A stretch of 64,000 bases of DNA from Verrucomicrobiales bacterium (GTDB lineage Bacteria > Verrucomicrobiota > Verrucomicrobiia > Verrucomicrobiales > DEV007), in assembly GCA_029212615.1 (NCBI GenBank), contig JARGPJ010000005.1:310001-374000 (forward strand), in the 5' to 3' direction. Below are positions 60,565 to 64,000 of this stretch, piece after piece; the stretch's first letter is position 1; each line of letters begins with the position of its first letter. The notes under the pieces are model-generated. The model saw only the letters and a list, made by a program, of their open reading frames with translations, was not told the DNA's origin and made no database searches. Position numbers and translations under genes: made by a program.

Positions 60565-62235
60565 ATGACTCCATTCGAAAATTCGAAATCATCCAAGAAG
60601 AGCAGCGGACGCGGCGAACCAATGGTCTGGTTCACCGGCATGTGGCTCAGCTTCGGAATGCTGATGATCATCGTGCTACTGTCGATCATCGTGAAGAACG
60701 GTTTCTCCACTTTCTGGCCATCACCTGTGCTTCAAATCGAGCTGGTCGAAGGCAGCGAAGCCGGCCTTCGGGGCTCCTCAAAATTGGCAGGAGATATCCG
60801 AAAAGAGCAGATCAGGACAACCGCCAGTGAAACCGGCGAAGCCGTTCCTGAGATTCAGCTCTTTATCGGTAACCGTGAGGCTTACAACACCGGATTCCGC
60901 TTCGTGATGGAGTCGGATATCAAGTCCCGGGATTTCCCCGAGGGAATCATGCGTGCTGAACGACTCGAATATGGTGACATGATCGGTTACCCCGCACGCC
61001 TCGAGCTTGCTGACGGCAGCACCATAAAATCCACCGACGACAGCTTTGCATCCACCTTGCACGACATCGTCAAAGAAGGGAACAAGCGCCGTCACGAGAT
61101 CGAGCACATTGAGAAAGACCAGATCGGAGCGATCAACCGTTCGATGGAATCGATCAAGATGAAGCGAAGGGGTTGGGAATCCGAAGAGGACATCCCTGAG
61201 AAGACTCAAAAGGAAATGGAGGAAAAGCAGGCAGAGTTGCAGGCTGACTACGAGGAACTGGCCTCGGAAGCGAAAACACTTCGTGAACTCCAGTCCGCCA
61301 ACACCCTCCACTATCTCCTCCCCACCGATGGTGAGAGATCAGTCCCCACCGGGAGTATCGTTGACTACTACTACCCCAACCAACTCAACCTCTTTCAACG
61401 GACGCTGCGCTTTTTCAAACGGGTAGGCTCTTTCGTGAAGGAGGATCCACGCGAAGCGAACACCGAGGGCGGTATTTTCCCCGCCATCTTCGGCACCTTT
61501 GTCATGACGCTTCTCATGAGTGTCGCCGTTGTCCCCTTCGGTGTTCTTGCCGCGATTTATCTGCGGGAGTATGCGAAACAGGGCCCCATCGTGCGTTCGG
61601 TGCGCATTGCGGTCAACAACCTGGCCGGCGTCCCTTCCATCGTCTTCGGCGTTTTCGGCCTCGGATTCTTCGTCTACTTCATGGGGGGATCGATCGATTC
61701 GCTCTTCTTTTCAGAGCGACTTCCAACCCCGACCTTCGGCACCGGCGGTGTCATCTGGGCTTCGTTGACTCTCGCCTTGATGACGGTTCCCGTGGTTATC
61801 GTTTCAACTGAGGAAGCACTGGTTGCCGTTCCTCGTGGCGTTCGGGAAGCCTCTCTCGCAGCCGGCGCCTCCAAGTGGCAGACGATCCAACGCATCGTGC
61901 TTCCAGCCTCTCTCCCCGGCATCATTACCGGACTTATTCTTGCCATGGCAAGGGGCGCAGGCGAAGTGGCACCGCTGATGCTCGTCGGTGTGGTCAAGCT
62001 CGCCCCGACTCTGCCTCTCGACACCATCGCTCCTTTCATCCACCTGGAACGTAAGTTCATGCACCTTGGATTCCACATCTACGATCTCGGGTTTCAGTCC
62101 CCTGACTCAGAAGCGGCGAAACCGATGGTTTTTGCGACGACTCTGCTCTTAATTGGTCTGGTCATCGCTCTGAATGCTTTTGCCATCATCATCCGGGAAC
62201 GCCTTCGCCGGAAGTATAAGACCTCCGCATTCTAA
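60565..62235 (+). CDS. pstA: phosphate ABC transporter permease, extended PstA
   Basis: A 556-residue permease. The first TM helix is at about residues 20-43, followed by a periplasmic section with a charged helical stretch (residues about 170-245) that looks like a coiled coil, then the permease domain from about 310. The EAA loop reads EASLAAGASKWQTIQRIVLP. Shorter PstA proteins have about 290 residues, so the long N-terminal part parallels the extended PstC. pstB starts 33 bp downstream of the stop. Confidence 0.92.
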   Translation: MTPFENSKSSKKSSGRGEPMVWFTGMWLSFGMLMIIVLLSIIVKNGFSTFWPSPVLQIELVEGSEAGLRGSSKLAGDIRKEQIRTTASETGEAVPEIQLFIGNREAYNTGFRFVMESDIKSRDFPEGIMRAERLEYGDMIGYPARLELADGSTIKSTDDSFASTLHDIVKEGNKRRHEIEHIEKDQIGAINRSMESIKMKRRGWESEEDIPEKTQKEMEEKQAELQADYEELASEAKTLRELQSANTLHYLLPTDGERSVPTGSIVDYYYPNQLNLFQRTLRFFKRVGSFVKEDPREANTEGGIFPAIFGTFVMTLLMSVAVVPFGVLAAIYLREYAKQGPIVRSVRIAVNNLAGVPSIVFGVFGLGFFVYFMGGSIDSLFFSERLPTPTFGTGGVIWASLTLALMTVPVVIVSTEEALVAVPRGVREASLAAGASKWQTIQRIVLPASLPGIITGLILAMARGAGEVAPLMLVGVVKLAPTLPLDTIAPFIHLERKFMHLGFHIYDLGFQSPDSEAAKPMVFATTLLLIGLVIALNAFAIIIRERLRRKYKTSAF

Positions 62236-62268
62236 TTGAAGAAACGACTCGCCCAACAACATCTCAGT

Positions 62269-63099
62269 ATGACGAATACAACTGCAGAAAACACCACTGA
62301 AGAAGCGGTGGAAACAGCCCCGACTACGCCTGAAGGGGCCAAACTTGACTACATCAAGGTAGAGGATTTCTCGTTCAACTACACTCCGGAGGTCCGTGTG
62401 CTCGATAAGATCACGATGGATATTCCCGAGAAGCAAGTCACCTCTTTCATTGGACCCTCAGGATGTGGAAAAACGACACTCCTTCGTAACTTCAATCGAA
62501 TGAATGATCTCATCCCCGGGATCACCCACGAAGGAACCATCCACATCGACGGGCAGGAAATTTTCGATAAAAAGCTGGAAGTCATTTCCCTGCGAAAGCG
62601 GATCAGAATGATTTTCCAGAAAGCCAATCCTTTCCCTAAATCAATCTACGAGAATGTCGTCTACAGCCTGCGAGTGGCCGGTAGAAACAACAAGGCACTG
62701 CTCGACGAAGTCGTTGAAACCAGCCTCAGAGGCGCTGCCCTGTGGGATGAAGTGAAGGATCGCCTTCATGACAGTGCCCTCGGCCTTTCAGGTGGGCAGA
62801 TGCAGCGCCTGAGCATCGCCCACGCCATCGCCAATCAGCCTGAAGTATTGCTCATGGATGAGCCGTGCTCCGCGCTCGACCCGATCGCCACCGCAAAAAT
62901 CGAAGAGCTGATCTGCAAACTGAAGAATAAGTTCACCGTCATCATCGTGACGCACAACATGCAGCAGGCGACTCGGGTGTCCGATCAGACCGCGTATTTC
63001 TATCTCGGTAAGATGATCGAAATGAATGCGACTCAGGAAATTTTCCGCAATCCCAGCTGCGAGGAAACCGAAAGGTATATCTCCGGCAAGTTCGGCTGA
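62269..63099 (+). CDS. pstB: phosphate ABC transporter ATP-binding protein
   Basis: The 276-residue ATPase of the Pst system: Walker [20 protein letters not shown], signature [16 protein letters not shown], Walker [14 protein letters not shown] and H-loop [11 protein letters not shown]. An acidic N-terminal extension of about 25 residues precedes the core. The frame is open to 62236 (TTG), but the ATG at 62269 ([12 protein letters not shown]) is preferred. No phoU follows; a terminator does. Confidence 0.94.
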   Translation: MTNTTAENTTEEAVETAPTTPEGAKLDYIKVEDFSFNYTPEVRVLDKITMDIPEKQVTSFIGPSGCGKTTLLRNFNRMNDLIPGITHEGTIHIDGQEIFDKKLEVISLRKRIRMIFQKANPFPKSIYENVVYSLRVAGRNNKALLDEVVETSLRGAALWDEVKDRLHDSALGLSGGQMQRLSIAHAIANQPEVLLMDEPCSALDPIATAKIEELICKLKNKFTVIIVTHNMQQATRVSDQTAYFYLGKMIEMNATQEIFRNPSCEETERYISGKFG

Positions 63100-63122
63100 G
63101 TTACCTGGATTCAAATCACCGG

Positions 63123-63152
63123 AAAAACAGCTCCAACCGGAGGGGCTGTTTT
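63123..63152 (+). terminator. Rho-independent terminator of the pst operon
   Basis: An 8-bp stem ACAGCTCC / GGGGCTGT (one G-U pair) with a 7-nt loop is followed by TTTG. It lies 24 nt after pstB. Confidence 0.75.
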
Positions 63153-63377
63153 GTCGGTTTATTTACGGCCCTGTTTCGAGCAGCAGCGTGGCTCGATCTT
63201 TCGATTTTCACCGGACACCCCTTGAGATACACGGGGTCTTCGTTTGATTTTGCGACGCTCTCGCACCCCTTCCCGTGCCGATATCGGCCGGCTCTTTTCT
63301 GTCGCGCAGTCACCCAGATTGACTGCGCTTAGATTTTATACCGGGGAAGTCTGAGCCGGGAACCTATATCGCCCAAT

Positions 63378-63815
63378 TTACTGCCTCTTTTTCCTGCGAC
63401 GACGAGCGCAAACAAACATTAAGCCAAAACCAAAGCCCGGCGCACCAATGGATGCAGGCTCAGGAACTGCCGTGACTGAGAATCCACTGAGCACGCCCAC
63501 CGTTGTCACATCCCCTGCTTCCGGAATCGACGTCCACCCAAAGCCAGCCAGGTTCATGTTCGAGAGTCCGGGCGCTGCATCAGGCCCGGATAAGGCCTTA
63601 CTGGTCACGAGATTGTTGTCAGTCACATTAAAAACCGTCGCGTTAATATCCCCGTTCAAGATATCGTAGTCGAGTGTGAGACGAAGAAGGTCCGTGTCGT
63701 CGGGCATATTCACCAAAGCAGAGTATGTCGTATTCACTGGTGGCGTTTCGGGAGCCGAGTCCCTCCGGAGGGCGCTCCTCCCTTCTGCAACGAGTTTTAA
63801 CCAACCATGCCGCAT
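63378..63815 (-). pseudogene. truncated PEP-CTERM domain protein
   Basis: The C-terminus is a textbook PEP-CTERM sorting signal: VPEPAS, a hydrophobic Gly/Phe-rich segment and a basic end (RRRRKKR). Such proteins are normally secreted and processed by an exosortase. This reading frame, however, has no signal peptide; its first 30 residues (around GRSALRRDSAPETPP) are encoded by a GC-rich palindrome and do not look like a protein. I read it as a broken gene that has lost its 5' half, or a fragment next to a repeat. No exosortase gene is in the window. Confidence 0.6.
63750..63780. repeat. GC-rich palindromic element
   Basis: The 12-base palindrome CCCTCCGGAGGG (63761-63772) is flanked by a second pair GGAGC / GCTCC, giving a long imperfect hairpin. 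It overlaps the start of the PEP-CTERM fragment and has the look of an interspersed repeat. Confidence 0.5.
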
Positions 63816-63905
63816 TACCGGATAATTAAGTTACAAATAACTATAATATTTATTACAATTACGGAAAACCATGCTTTATTCTCAGCTGTGTCTTCGAAAC
63901 ATCCC

Positions 63906-64000
63906 ATGTCTGCTTCCCGATCAGCAACGCTCCTGCGAGCGTTCATGCTCCTGTTTGCGTTGCTTGCCGTAGAATTCTGCGTCTCCGGCGAACCGGAAAT
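63906..64000 (+). CDS. 5' end of a secreted protein gene, cut by window
   Basis: From the ATG at 63906 the frame stays open to the window end. The first 31 residues are a good signal peptide: a basic start (SASRSATLLRA), a hydrophobic core (FMLLFALLAVEFCV) and then SGEPE. Nothing can be said about the mature protein. It is divergent from the PEP-CTERM fragment; the region between is AT-rich and likely carries the promoter. Confidence 0.55.
   Translation, partial: MSASRSATLLRAFMLLFALLAVEFCVSGEPE

Noticed and set aside
1..64000. CRISPR arrays, insertion sequences, prophage or integron structures
   Set aside because: No regularly spaced repeats, transposase, integrase or att-like duplications were seen; the only repeats are short palindromes.

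Overview
The window is 64 kb of dense, moderately GC-rich bacterial chromosome with about 58 protein genes and one tRNA. Everything that can be read points to a free-living Gram-negative heterotroph, most likely a member of the Verrucomicrobiota. The pointers are a PEP-CTERM sorting signal, a TMEM220-family protein, a sialate-O-acetylesterase-type SGNH hydrolase, a secreted FAD oxidoreductase with an appended C-terminal domain, a secreted PQQ-type propeller, and frequent starts without a strong Shine-Dalgarno. The assignment is an inference from gene content; no rRNA is present to prove it.

1-7.8 kb: an ExbB/TolQ-type proton channel cut by the window edge, an ABC ATPase coupled to a membrane-anchored protein of unknown role, nadD, a hypothetical protein, and a translationally coupled pair of secreted or membrane proteins (a DUF4403-like protein and a two-domain alpha/beta hydrolase). 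7.9-13.4 kb: a signalling block with a cytidylate-kinase-like protein, a PocR/AraC regulator, a PAS histidine kinase with its NarL-type regulator, a tandem universal stress protein, and a small secreted cytochrome c. 13.5-26.9 kb: housekeeping (DCC and CoA-binding proteins, tRNA-Arg, hisD, an rRNA methyltransferase, phosphoglucomutase, lnt, a LysR regulator, panC, nadB). 26.9-38 kb: a three-gene surface-polymer-like operon (acyl ligase, GNAT, glycosyltransferase), an esterase, a sugar kinase, metX and the large FAD oxidoreductase. 37.8-47 kb: pth-rpsF, a SNF2 helicase with an apparently zinc-less SWIM-like N-terminus, a cyclic-nucleotide-binding protein, an ammonium transporter with a good sigma-54 promoter, a TPR protein and a periplasmic PPIase. 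47.5-49.8 kb: a GNAT protein and a flippase.

49.9-56.6 kb is the most interesting part: a RegB/RegA (PrrB/PrrA) redox two-component system reads directly into two multi-spanning proteins that resemble the CydA (cytochrome bd) superfamily and each end in a c-type cytochrome domain. These are followed by two SCO lipoproteins (one fused to a CusF-like copper domain) and a secreted HMA-type copper chaperone. This looks like a self-regulated respiratory module with an unusual oxidase or reductase and its own metal-handling genes.

57.1-63.1 kb is a complete pstSCAB phosphate uptake operon with extended PstC and PstA, a 9-bp inverted repeat between pstS and pstC and a terminator after pstB; there is no phoU. 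The window ends with a probably decayed PEP-CTERM gene and the first codons of a secreted protein.
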